Source: Natronoarchaeum rubrum
Lineage (GTDB): Archaea > Halobacteriota > Halobacteria > Halobacteriales > Natronoarchaeaceae
Length of the DNA: 64,000 nt
Assembly (NCBI RefSeq): GCF_024494695.1
Contig: NZ_JANHDP010000004.1
Coordinates: forward strand, 124,001-188,000
Direction: 5' to 3'
Made by a program: the position numbers and the translations under genes
The notes under the pieces: model-generated
The model's database searches: none
What the model was told of the DNA's origin: nothing
The model's input: only the letters and a program-made list of their open reading frames with translations
Shown here: positions 26,803-34,906 of the stretch, in pieces
Layout of the letters: each line of letters starts with the position of its first letter
Position numbering within the stretch: the first letter of the stretch is position 1

Positions 26803-27546
26803 ATGGTGTTGGAGGCCGTCGACCCGCCGCTGTTGTTGGTGATCGCCGGAATCGTCCTTTTAGTGATGGAAGCGATGGCGCCCGGCGCCCACCTGATCGT
26901 GCTCGGCGTCGCGCTGCTGTTCGCGGGACTGCTGGGGATGGCCTTTACCCCGCTGGCCGCGCCGATCGCGATGGCCGCGACGGTGCTGGTCGTGGGCGCG
27001 GCCGCGCTGTGGATCTACCGGGAGTTCGACTTCTACGGCGGGAAAGGGACCGCTCGGACGAGCGACTCGGACTCGCTGAAGGGCCAGACCGGACAAGTCA
27101 CCGAGCGCGTCACCGCGACAGAAGGCCAGGTCAAGTTAGAGGACGGCGGGTTCAACCCGTTCTTCCAGGCCCGCGCGTTCGACGAGGAGATTCCCGAGGG
27201 GACCCAAGTGATCGTCGTCGATCCGGGCGGCGGCAACGTCGTGACGGTCGACTCGATGGAGCAGTACGACCGGGACGTGATCGACCGCGAACTCGAACGC
27301 GACAGTAGCGCCGCGGAGGACGACGACCCGCAGGATGCCGACCCCACGGCCGCGGACGCCGAGACTGAGTCCTCGGATTCCGAGACCGAATCGTCGGAGT
27401 CCGAGACCGAATCGTCGGAGTCCGAGACCGAATCGTCGGAGTCCGAGACCGAATCGTCGGACGCCGACGCTTCCTCGAACGACGCCGAGTCCGAGGCCGA
27501 GACGGCCGACGAGCAGCGCGACGTCGAGACAGAAGAAGCGGGGTGA
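26803..27546 (+). CDS. NfeD-family membrane protein with an acidic repeat tail
   Basis: A 247-residue protein. Residues 1-75 hold three or four transmembrane helices beginning PPLLLVIAGIVLLVMEAMAPGAHL, the NfeD signature. Residues about 85-150 form the NfeDC OB fold (LKGQTGQVTERVTATEGQVKLEDG). The last 90 residues are low complexity, including five 7-residue ETESSES-type units encoded by a 21-bp tandem repeat at 27361-27465. NfeD proteins partner with SPFH/stomatin proteins in membrane microdomains, and the SPFH gene follows directly, 107 bp downstream on the same strand. A TATA-like CATTAATC at 26772-26779 precedes the ATG by about 27 bases. Confidence 0.9.
   Translation: MVLEAVDPPLLLVIAGIVLLVMEAMAPGAHLIVLGVALLFAGLLGMAFTPLAAPIAMAATVLVVGAAALWIYREFDFYGGKGTARTSDSDSLKGQTGQVTERVTATEGQVKLEDGGFNPFFQARAFDEEIPEGTQVIVVDPGGGNVVTVDSMEQYDRDVIDRELERDSSAAEDDDPQDADPTAADAETESSDSETESSESETESSESETESSESETESSDADASSNDAESEAETADEQRDVETEEAG
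27361..27465 (+). repeat. 21-bp tandem repeat inside the nfeD-like gene
   Basis: Five head-to-tail 21-bp units: a degenerate first unit at 27361, three identical units starting at 27382, 27403 and 27424, and a last one at 27445 with a changed end. Each encodes ETESSES or a close variant, so copy-number change would keep the reading frame. Confidence 0.9.
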
Positions 27547-27653
27547 GGCGAGGAGGAAACAGGCGGATCGGCGGCCGATCTGTCGCACCCCGGGAAATGA
27601 TAGACCGTTACGAACAGCGAACTCTTATTACGCTCCCGACATAAATTGCGCTC

Positions 27654-28793
27654 ATGGCCGGAGAAATACTACTGCAGGCTGTCCCGACGATTACGGTCCT
27701 CGGGGCCCTCCTGCTCCTGCTGGCGGTCGTAACACTCGCAAGTTCGATCGAGATCGTCGACGCGACCGAAAAGCGCGCGTTGACGGTGTTCGGGGAGTAC
27801 CGGAAACTGCTCGAACCGGGTATCAACTTCGTCCCGCCGTTCGTCTCGAATACTCACAAGTTCGACATGCGAACCCAGACGCTGGACGTGCCCCGGCAGG
27901 AGGCGATCACCCGCGACAACTCGCCGGTGACCGCCGACGCCGTCGTCTACATCAAAGTGATGAACGCCAAGAAGGCGTTCCTCGAAGTCGACGATTACAA
28001 GCGGGCCGTCTCGAATCTCGCCCAGACGACGCTGCGAGCCGTGCTGGGCGACATGGAACTCGACGACACGCTCAACAAGCGCCAGGAGATCAACGCGAAG
28101 ATCCGGAAGGAACTTGACGAGCCCACCGACGAGTGGGGGATCCGCGTCGAGTCCGTCGAGGTCCGCGAGGTCAACCCCTCGAAGGACGTCCAGGAGGCCA
28201 TGGAGCAACAGACCAGCGCCGAGCGTCGCCGCCGCGCGATGATCCTCGAAGCGCAGGGTGAACGGCGCTCCGCCGTCGAGCAGGCCGAAGGTGACAAGCA
28301 GTCCAACATCATCCGCGCGCAGGGTGAAAAGCAGAGCCAGATTCTCGAAGCGCAGGGTGACGCCATCTCGACCGTGCTGCGCGCCAAGTCCGCCGAGTCG
28401 ATGGGCGAACGCGCCGTCATCGACAAGGGGATGGAGACGCTCGAGGAGATCGGCAAGGGCGAGTCCAACACGTTCCTGATGCCCCAGGAGCTGACCTCGA
28501 TGGTCGGCCGCTACGGCAAGCACCTCACCGGCAGCGACGTCCAGCAGCAGGACGGCTCGCTGAACAGCCTCGACTTCGATCAGGAGACCCGCGAGATGCT
28601 CGGGCTCGATGACATCGAGGAGATCCTCGGCCAGATCGACGCCGAGGCCGAGATGGACGTCGAGCAGATGGAAGAGGAAGCCCAGGCGATCAAGGAGGGC
28701 AGCGCCGGTGCGAACATCCGCAGCGCCGACGAAGTGATCGAGGAGATGGACCAGGAGGAAGGCGCGGCCGATCTCGAAGAGGAGTTGGAGTAA
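27654..28793 (+). CDS. SPFH-domain (stomatin/prohibitin-like) protein
   Basis: A 379-residue membrane-anchored SPFH protein. One N-terminal hydrophobic helix (ITVLGALLLLLAVVTLASS) is followed by the band-7 domain: VFGEYRKLLEPGINFVPPF, TQTLDVPRQEAITRDNSPVTADAVVYIKV, and LRAVLGDMELDDTLNKRQEIN. A long coiled coil with Gln/Glu repeats (ILEAQGERRSAVEQAEGDKQ) mediates oligomerisation, and the C terminus is acidic. Together with the NfeD-like protein it forms the classic pair that organises membrane microdomains and may present substrates to proteases. A TATA-like CTTATTACG at about 27624 lies 27-30 bases before the ATG, so it can be transcribed on its own. Confidence 0.93.
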   Translation: MAGEILLQAVPTITVLGALLLLLAVVTLASSIEIVDATEKRALTVFGEYRKLLEPGINFVPPFVSNTHKFDMRTQTLDVPRQEAITRDNSPVTADAVVYIKVMNAKKAFLEVDDYKRAVSNLAQTTLRAVLGDMELDDTLNKRQEINAKIRKELDEPTDEWGIRVESVEVREVNPSKDVQEAMEQQTSAERRRRAMILEAQGERRSAVEQAEGDKQSNIIRAQGEKQSQILEAQGDAISTVLRAKSAESMGERAVIDKGMETLEEIGKGESNTFLMPQELTSMVGRYGKHLTGSDVQQQDGSLNSLDFDQETREMLGLDDIEEILGQIDAEAEMDVEQMEEEAQAIKEGSAGANIRSADEVIEEMDQEEGAADLEEELE

Positions 28794-28942
28794 GCCCCGC
28801 GGTTCGGCGACCCTCCGTGGCCGCCAAAGCGACCCGCAACCAACCGAACCAACTCGCAGCCACTTTTGTTCGAACGTGAGTATTGGAAGCAACCTCGTGC
28901 ATCCGAAGCCGTTTTATTTCGACCCGTCCTACTTCGAGGTAG

Positions 28943-29560
28943 ATGTCCGGTCCCCGAGACGTCGACGAGTCCAAGCGCGCCACGCTCCGGCGCTTTGCCG
29001 CCCTCGGCGCCGCGGCGCCGTTCGCCGGCGTGGCCGCGGGCGAGGACGCCGAGGCCGACGATAGCGAGGCCCGGAGCGCGATCTCGGGCTATCTCGCGAC
29101 GACGCCGGGCGCGCACTTCTCGAAGGTCCGCGACGACCTGCAACTCGGGACCGGCGAAACCCAGCACCACCTCCGCGAGCTGCTCGACGCGGGCCGGATC
29201 GAATCCCGCCGCGACGGCGACTACCGTCGGTACTTCCCCGCCGACAGATTCTCGGAGTTCGAGCAAGTGGCGCTGGGCTATCTCCGCCGCGAGACGCCGC
29301 GGGGGATGCTCGTCGAACTCCTGCGAGACCCGTCGGCGACCGGGGGCGACATCGCCGACGCGGTCGGCGTCTCGCGCCCGACGGTGAGCAAGTACGCCGG
29401 CGAACTGGAGTCGGCGGGCCTGCTCTCGCGGGCGGACGGCTACGCGGTACGAGAGCCCGAGACGGTGCTGACGCTGATCGTTCGGTACGCCGACTCCTTC
29501 GACGAAGACGCCGAAGCGCTGGCGGGCGAGGCCGACGAGCTGATCCGGTTCGATCCGTAG
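28943..29560 (+). CDS. Winged-helix protein with a Tat-signal-like N terminus
   Basis: A 205-residue protein with two winged-helix regions: about 45-100 (TTPGAHFSKVRDDLQLGTGETQHHLRELLDAGRI) and about 115-170 (ETPRGMLVELLRDP..GGDIADAVGVSRPTVSKYAGELESAGLL). Residues 11-33 read KRATLRRFAALGAAAPFAGV, which has the twin arginine and hydrophobic stretch of a Tat signal. A DNA-binding protein would not normally be exported, so the segment may instead anchor it at the membrane or be a relic. A TATA-like TTTTATTTC at about 28910-28918 fits a leaderless start at 28943. The family occurs in haloarchaea; targets are unknown. Confidence 0.8.
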   Translation: MSGPRDVDESKRATLRRFAALGAAAPFAGVAAGEDAEADDSEARSAISGYLATTPGAHFSKVRDDLQLGTGETQHHLRELLDAGRIESRRDGDYRRYFPADRFSEFEQVALGYLRRETPRGMLVELLRDPSATGGDIADAVGVSRPTVSKYAGELESAGLLSRADGYAVREPETVLTLIVRYADSFDEDAEALAGEADELIRFDP

Positions 29561-29640
29561 CTCGGGCGACGCCCGATCGACTGCAAAACGAGTGACCGCG
29601 AAACGACGTTTTTGCGTCCCGCTGTGGCGTCGAGTCCCGA

Positions 29641-29901
29641 CTACGCGCTGACCTTCCAGGTCGTGCTCGACGAGTAGCCCCACTTCTCGACGTCGACGTC
29701 GAAGTTGCCCTCCTGGATCGCGGTCATGTTCGCGCCCACTTCCTTGGCGGTCATGTCGAGCGCGTCGCCGATCAGCCGCGACTTGAAGTACGTCTTGGTC
29801 GCCGCGCGCTCGCGGAGGTACGTGAGGATGCGGCGCTGTTTATCGGACAGGTCGGCGGCGGCGGTCTCGGCCTCGGCGGTCGCGGTTGCGGTCGTGCTCA
29901 T
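29641..29901 (-). CDS. DUF7123 helix-turn-helix protein
   Basis: An 86-residue protein: a 20-residue Ala/Thr/Glu-rich lead, then LSDKQRRILTYLRERAATKTYFKSRLIGDALDMTAKEVGANM as a winged helix, ending VDVEKWGYSSSTTWKV. The same ending, IEKWGRSRSTTWKV, occurs in the paralogue at 41650-41874, which lacks the lead. This identifies the haloarchaeal DUF7123 family, small predicted DNA-binding proteins. A TATA-like element (CCTAAGGCGG on the minus strand, around 29927) is about 27 bases before the start. Function unknown. Confidence 0.85.
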   Translation of the reverse strand: MSTTATATAEAETAAADLSDKQRRILTYLRERAATKTYFKSRLIGDALDMTAKEVGANMTAIQEGNFDVDVEKWGYSSSTTWKVSA

Positions 29902-30118
29902 ACAACTGGATAGAGGTAAGACCGCCTTAGGGAGTTTGGTACGCGGGGTTAACCCGCTCCCGTGCAGCGATTTTGACATCGATCGCTCCCGAAATAAACC
30001 GGCCAGGGGGCGCCGTTGGTACGGCTGGTTAATCCCCTCGCGATCGGACCGGTCCGGGACCGGACAGTCCCGACGCTTGCACGGCGGCGTCCCGCACGAA
30101 CGATATCGCGCTCGCAGT

Positions 30119-30640
30119 CTACCGGTCGTAGTGCGGGGTGACGAACGGGCCCAGCGCCGCGGCGACGGCGTGGGCCAGCGACGACTGCCGGTCGATGGCC
30201 TCGCCCGTGAGGAGGCCGGCAGCGCCGCTCCCCTCGCCCGCGTTCTCGGTGCCCAGCACCTCGTCGACGACGGGGCCGAGTTCGCGCCCCTCGCGGACGG
30301 GCTCGGCCATCGATTCGGGGAGGCGAATCGTCGGGCCGGCGCCGCGAGCCGTCCGCTCGCCATCTGTTGCGGCGGCCCACATGATCAGGTACAGCCCCGG
30401 CCGCGACGCCAGGTCGGCGACGCCGCCCTCGACGCCGACGCCGAGGTCGTACGCGCCCGCGTCGAGGGCACGCCGGGCGCGCGTCTCCGCGCCCTCGATC
30501 GTCTCGGCGCGTCCCCGGGGTTGCTCCGGGACGCCGGAGTCGACGTCGACACTCTCGACTGCGATACCGGGGACGTCCGCCAGGGCGTCCTCGACCGCCG
30601 CGATCTTGACCGGGTTCCCGCTCCCCACGCTCACTCGCAT
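30119..30640 (-). CDS. Inosine/xanthosine triphosphatase (DUF84/YjjX type)
   Basis: A 173-residue NTPase of the DUF84/YjjX family, which hydrolyses the non-canonical ITP and XTP and so protects nucleic acids. Diagnostic stretches are MRVSVGSGNPVKIAAVEDAL, VDSGVPEQPRGRAETIEGAETRARRAL, and YDLGVGVEGGV with the catalytic acidic residue. The C-terminal DEVLGTENAGEGSGAAGLLTG loop is also conserved. It is full length and lies 106 bp downstream of aroC on the same strand; no functional link to aromatic synthesis is known. Confidence 0.9.
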   Translation of the reverse strand: MRVSVGSGNPVKIAAVEDALADVPGIAVESVDVDSGVPEQPRGRAETIEGAETRARRALDAGAYDLGVGVEGGVADLASRPGLYLIMWAAATDGERTARGAGPTIRLPESMAEPVREGRELGPVVDEVLGTENAGEGSGAAGLLTGEAIDRQSSLAHAVAAALGPFVTPHYDR

Positions 30641-30745
30641 TACCCGTAGCAGCGGCTGGAGATATCTGTAAGCACCGATTCGAGACGTAGAACCCGGGCG
30701 TCGGCGTCCTGCGTGAGATCGGGCGTCGGCGTCCCGCGTTGCGGG

Positions 30746-31897
30746 CTACTCGTTGCGCGGGCTGGAGGGATGGTAGTCGGTGTCGTACTCACCCACCTGT
30801 CCGTCGACGCGGTCGGGGTTGAGCCGTCCCGACAGGAGCATGAAGTCGACCAGCGTAAGCGCGAGCATCGACTCGACGACGGGGACGCCGCGGGGCGGCA
30901 GCACCGGGTCGTGACGGCCGATGACTTTCTCCTCTTTGACCTCGTCGGTCTCCCAGTCGACGGTCTGCTGGGTCTTCGGGATCGAGGTCGGGGCGTGCAG
31001 CGTCACCTCGCCGTAGATCGGCTCGCCCGAGGTGATGCCGCCCTGCAGCCCGCCGTGGTCGTTCTCGGCGGGGACGGGCTCGCCGTCCTCCGAGAACTCC
31101 CAGTGGTCGTTCCGGTCGTAGCCCGACACCTCGCGGGCCCCCGTGCCGAGGCCGAACTCGAAGGCGGTCGTCGCGGGAACGCTCATCATCGCCTGGCCGA
31201 GGCGGGCTTCCATGGAGTCGAAGCGCGGCGCGCCGAGCCCGCGCGGGACGCCCCGGGCCTCGAAGTAGATCGACCCGCCGATGGAGTCGCCCTTCTCCTG
31301 GTAGTCCTCGATCAGTTCCTGCATCTCCGCGGCGGCGTCGGGATCGGCACAGCGCACGTCGTTCTCTTCCGAGTGTTCGAGCATCTGCTCGAAGGAGACC
31401 TCCGGCGCCTCGATGTCGCCGATCTGGTTGACGTGGGCCTTCAGCTCGATGCCCTCCTGTTGCAGGAGCTTCTTGGCGATCGCGCCCGCGGCGACCCAGT
31501 TCACCGTCTCGCGAGCCGAGGAGCGCCCGCCGCCGCCCCAGTTGCGCGTGCCGAACTTCGACGAGTAGGTGAAGTCGCCGTGCGAGGGCCGAGGCGCCGT
31601 GATGAAGGGCTCGTACTTGCCCGAGCGGGCGTCCTTGTTCTGGATGACCATCCCGATCGGCGTGCCCGTGGTGTAGCCGTCCTGAACGCCGCTTTTGATC
31701 TCTACGTCGTCTGGCTCGCCGCGGCTCGTCGATATCTTCGACTGTCCCGGCTTTCGCCGGTCGAGGTCGCCCTGAATGTCCTCCTCGGAGAGTTCGAGCC
31801 CGGCCGGACAGCCCGACACGGTCACGCCCATCGCCTCGCCGTGGCTCTCGCCGAACGTGGTCACCTGAAAGAGGCGACCGAACGAATTGCCGTTCAT
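30746..31897 (-). CDS. aroC: Chorismate synthase
   Basis: A 383-residue chorismate synthase, converting 5-enolpyruvylshikimate-3-phosphate to chorismate with reduced FMN. Signatures are NSFGRLFQVTTFGESHG (His of motif 1), GGRSSARETVNWVAAGAIA (motif 2) and the C-terminal HDPVLPPRGVPVVESMLALTLVD. The start at 31897 is about 27 bases after a minus-strand TATA-like CCTAAATG (31922-31929), giving a leaderless transcript. aroA lies 1.5 kb upstream on the same strand but is separated by a fructosamine-kinase-like gene and a repeat-bearing 0.64-kb gap, so the two have separate promoters. Confidence 0.96.
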   Translation of the reverse strand: MNGNSFGRLFQVTTFGESHGEAMGVTVSGCPAGLELSEEDIQGDLDRRKPGQSKISTSRGEPDDVEIKSGVQDGYTTGTPIGMVIQNKDARSGKYEPFITAPRPSHGDFTYSSKFGTRNWGGGGRSSARETVNWVAAGAIAKKLLQQEGIELKAHVNQIGDIEAPEVSFEQMLEHSEENDVRCADPDAAAEMQELIEDYQEKGDSIGGSIYFEARGVPRGLGAPRFDSMEARLGQAMMSVPATTAFEFGLGTGAREVSGYDRNDHWEFSEDGEPVPAENDHGGLQGGITSGEPIYGEVTLHAPTSIPKTQQTVDWETDEVKEEKVIGRHDPVLPPRGVPVVESMLALTLVDFMLLSGRLNPDRVDGQVGEYDTDYHPSSPRNE

Positions 31898-32538
31898 TAC
31901 GCGTCAGTGAGAGTGCCGCACATTTAGGTTTTGCAATCTACGCAAGAAGGGCGGGCATCGAGGATCGACACATACGGCTTCGCCTCGAACGCCCTCGGCC
32001 CTTAGCAGTTGCAACTTCGACGAAGAACACCACGAAAGCCCTCGGCCCGCTCGCCGTCGCTGAACCGGATATCCTCACTGCGTTCGGATAGCGCCGACTC
32101 AGCGACGGCGACCGCGCCTCGCCCTTTCATTCCACCAGGTCCAACAACTGCACAGACCTGCCCTTCCCCGTCGGCGCGCCACAGGGGCGCGCCGGGCCGT
32201 GCGGCTGCGGTGGCGCGCGCTGTCGAGTCCCTGTGACGAGACAGCGCCGTGCGAGGGACGACTGAAGGAGCGGAGCGACTGAAGGAGTCGGTTGGGGAGG
32301 CCGAGGTTGCGGTCGGGTGGGACTGAAAGGGGCCGCGCGCTCGATCCGGAGAGGCGACGCAAGGACCGCAACGAAGTGAGGACCGCAGCGAGCCGCAACC
32401 GGTCGAGCGCGGCGGGGGCTTTCGTGGTGTTGTCGTCCAGTATAGTTCCAGAAAGCGCTGCGGGGGCTTTCAGGATTTCAGGGCGCTCACCGATGGTCCA
32501 GAGGGCGCGACAGAAGCGACACGATCAGGAACTCGTCG
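31898..32538. other. Long non-coding gap between aroC and the kinase-like gene
   Basis: These 641 bases hold no gene I can support; the plus-strand open frames here are arginine-rich and start inside repeats. The gap carries the aroC promoter (around 31925), then an inverted pair of dispersed elements spanning about 32017-32440, and a shorter third copy of the GGGGGCTTTC motif at about 32460. Confidence 0.6.
32026..32431. repeat. Inverted pair of dispersed haloarchaeal elements
   Basis: AACACCACGAAAGCCC at 32026-32041 is exactly complementary to the sequence at 32416-32431. Further in, the left side has GCCCTTTCATTCCACC (about 32129-32144), imperfectly matching the reverse complement of GGTGGGACTGAAAGGGGC (about 32316-32333) on the right. 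The right half also contains GAGGACCGCAGCGAGCCGC (32378-32396), found again at 55726-55744. The structure looks like two copies of one non-coding element in opposite orientation. No transposase is encoded. Confidence 0.65.
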
Positions 32539-33405
32539 TCACACTCCGACACGATCGAGCGCCGACTCCAGTCGCTCCAACAACCGATCGCCGAAAAAGC
32601 GGACGTTCTCCAGTTCGTGGAACGCGGCGTAGGCGTCCCGGCGCGTCTCGACGAACCCGTCGTCGATCGCCCGGTGGCGCTGATACTCCTCGAAGAACGG
32701 ATCGCCGACGGCGTCGATCCGGTCGACGTAGGCCAGATCGAACTCGGCGTGACCGAAGAAGATCGCCGGATCGAGGATGGCCCGAACCTCGCCCTCACGG
32801 ACGACGACGTTACCCGGATGCACGTCCCCGTGGAGCAGCGCGGGCGCGTCGGGTTCGACCAGCAGGTCGTCCAGTCGGTCGGCGAATTCGAGGACGCGCT
32901 CGTAGGGCCCCTCGGGCAACGATCCGTCGGCCCGCGCGGCCTCGGCGAAGGGCAACACGCGCTGCTCCCGGAAGAACTCGATCCACGAATCGGTCCAGGG
33001 GTTCGACTGCGTGAAGGGGCCCGAGAGCGTGTCGAAGGGAAAGCCGAAGGCGTCGGCCGAGCGGTCGTGCAGCGCCGCGACCTGCCGCGCGAGATCTCGC
33101 TCGGCGCGCTCGTCGAATCGGCCGTCGCCCTCGACGTACTCCAGCAGCAACAGCCCGGGCTCGACGCCGAGCACGGCGGGCACGGGAACCGGCGTCTCGC
33201 GCGCGAGATACTGGAGCATGGCGGCCTCGTTGCCCAGCGGCGAGTCGTCGACCTTCGCGGCGACGGGCGCGCGATCCGCGAACGTGATTCGGTAGACCGT
33301 CCCGACGTTGCCGCCGTCGAGTTCGGTCGCGTCGGTGGCGTCGGCGTCGAGGAGGGCTGAGACGCGGGCGAGCAAATCTTCCGGAGTCGAATCGCCGGTG
33401 TCCAT
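32539..33405 (-). CDS. Fructosamine kinase-family phosphotransferase
   Basis: A 288-residue protein of the fructosamine kinase / APH-like fold. Visible elements are the N-lobe LDGGNVGTVYRITFADRAPVAAKV (nucleotide loop and Lys), the catalytic loop ALLHGDVHPGNVVV, and the metal-binding AILDPAIFFGHAEFDLAY. Members phosphorylate ketosamines formed by glycation so that they fall off proteins; a sugar or other small substrate is also possible. It begins 35 bp after aroA on the same strand and is probably cotranscribed with it, although no pathway link is known. Confidence 0.88.
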   Translation of the reverse strand: MDTGDSTPEDLLARVSALLDADATDATELDGGNVGTVYRITFADRAPVAAKVDDSPLGNEAAMLQYLARETPVPVPAVLGVEPGLLLLEYVEGDGRFDERAERDLARQVAALHDRSADAFGFPFDTLSGPFTQSNPWTDSWIEFFREQRVLPFAEAARADGSLPEGPYERVLEFADRLDDLLVEPDAPALLHGDVHPGNVVVREGEVRAILDPAIFFGHAEFDLAYVDRIDAVGDPFFEEYQRHRAIDDGFVETRRDAYAAFHELENVRFFGDRLLERLESALDRVGV

Positions 33406-33440
33406 CGATAGGGAATCAGTAGATCGCGTTCCGACGTCCG

Positions 33441-34736
33441 TTACTCCCGCACCACGTCCACGCCCAACTCCTCGATCGTCTCGAAGAAGTTCGGGAACGA
33501 CACGTCGACGTGCTCGGCGCCCCGAATCGTCGTCGGCCCCTCCGCGACGAGCCCGGCCACGGCCAGCGACATGACGATCCGGTGGTCCTTGCGCCCCTCG
33601 ACGGTCGCTCCCGAGAGGTCGGTTTCGTCACCGTGGATCGTCAGCACGTCGCGTTCCTCGGTCACGCTCGCGCCCATCTTGCCCAGTTCCTCGGCCATCG
33701 CGCTGACGCGATCCGTCTCCTTGAACCGAACGTGCTCGCAGTTCTCGATCCGGGTGTCGCCGTCCGCGATCGCGCCGAGCGTCGCGATCGTCGGCAGGAG
33801 GTCCGGCGTGTCGCCCACGTCGACGGTCGTCCCCGAGAGGGCCGAGCGCTCGACCGAGATGATGCCCGCGTCCCGATCCCAGTCGATTGCGGCGCCCATC
33901 TCCTCCAGGACGCCGACGATCGCGCTGTCGCCCTGCGCGCTCGGCTGGGCGCCGCGCACGTTGACCGCCGCACCGTCCTCGGCCGCCACCGCGCCGGCCG
34001 CCAACAGGTACGACATCGACGAGAAGTCGCCCGGAACGGCGTACTCCCCGCCGGAGGGGGCGTAGGACTGCCCGCCGTCGACGGCGAAGCCGGCGTCGGT
34101 CCGCCGGGCGTCGACGCCGAACGCCGACAGGAGCTCGATCGTGATGTCGACGTACGGCGCCGATTTGAGCTCGGTCTCCAGATCGATCTCGACGCCCTCG
34201 TCGGTGACCGCACCAGCAAAGAGCAGCGCGGAAATGAACTGCGAGGACACGTCGCCCGGGATCGACGCCGTGCCGCCCGCGATGGGGCCGTCGATCACCA
34301 GCGGCGCCTGGCCGTTCCCGCGCGTCGAGCGGGCGCTCCCGCCGAGTTGCTCGATGGCGTCCAGCAGCGGCCCCTGGGGGCGCGAGCGCAGCGACTCGTC
34401 GCCGGTCAGCACGGTGCCGCCGTCCGCGAGCGCCGCGGCCGCGGTCACCAGCCGCATCGTCGTCCCGCTGTTGGCACAATCGACCACGTCCGCCGGCACG
34501 TCGGGGCGGCCGGCGAAGCCCTCGACGTCCAGCGACCCGTCGTCCGACTCCTCGACCGCCCCGCCGAACGCTTCGACGGCCCGCATCGTCGCCCGGATGT
34601 CGGCGCTTGTCAGGGGGTCCCGAACGGTCGCGCCGTCGGCGTAGCCGGCCGCCAACACCGCTCGGTGGGTGTAACTCTTCGACGGCGGCGCCGCCGCCGC
34701 GCCGCGAACCCGCGAGGGAGAGATCTCGACGTTCAT
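33441..34736 (-). CDS. aroA: EPSP synthase (3-phosphoshikimate 1-carboxyvinyltransferase)
   Basis: A 431-residue EPSP synthase, joining PEP to shikimate-3-phosphate. Signatures include [19 protein letters not shown] (Lys/Ser substrate contacts), [16 protein letters not shown] (family signature 1), [12 protein letters not shown], and [20 protein letters not shown] (signature 2, with the catalytic Glu/Lys region), then [16 protein letters not shown]. The ATG at 34736 gives [12 protein letters not shown]; ten upstream codons in frame are proline-rich and not expected. It is followed 35 bp later by the fructosamine-kinase-like gene. It feeds AroC, encoded 1.5 kb downstream. Confidence 0.95.
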   Translation of the reverse strand: MNVEISPSRVRGAAAAPPSKSYTHRAVLAAGYADGATVRDPLTSADIRATMRAVEAFGGAVEESDDGSLDVEGFAGRPDVPADVVDCANSGTTMRLVTAAAALADGGTVLTGDESLRSRPQGPLLDAIEQLGGSARSTRGNGQAPLVIDGPIAGGTASIPGDVSSQFISALLFAGAVTDEGVEIDLETELKSAPYVDITIELLSAFGVDARRTDAGFAVDGGQSYAPSGGEYAVPGDFSSMSYLLAAGAVAAEDGAAVNVRGAQPSAQGDSAIVGVLEEMGAAIDWDRDAGIISVERSALSGTTVDVGDTPDLLPTIATLGAIADGDTRIENCEHVRFKETDRVSAMAEELGKMGASVTEERDVLTIHGDETDLSGATVEGRKDHRIVMSLAVAGLVAEGPTTIRGAEHVDVSFPNFFETIEELGVDVVRE

Positions 34737-34906
34737 GCCCGATGGGTCGGGCGGGGGGCGTATCACAGTACCGGAACCGGGCGGTTCGTCGGACGCCGAC
34801 GCGGCGCTGCGGACGTAGATACAGAGGGAGTTAAAATCTGATTAACCGAGGGTATCGCTGCGCAATAAAAAAATGCTGAAGGGCCTGAGACTGCTCACTA
34901 TCGACA

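Noticed and set aside
32316..32333. CRISPR-like sequence GGTGGGACTGAAAGGGGC
   Set aside because: It resembles part of a haloarchaeal CRISPR repeat, but there is no array of regularly spaced copies and no cas gene; it belongs to a dispersed element.
32009..33014. Plus-strand open frames between aroC and the kinase-like gene
   Set aside because: They are Arg/Pro-rich products of repeat DNA and of the complement of the kinase-like gene.
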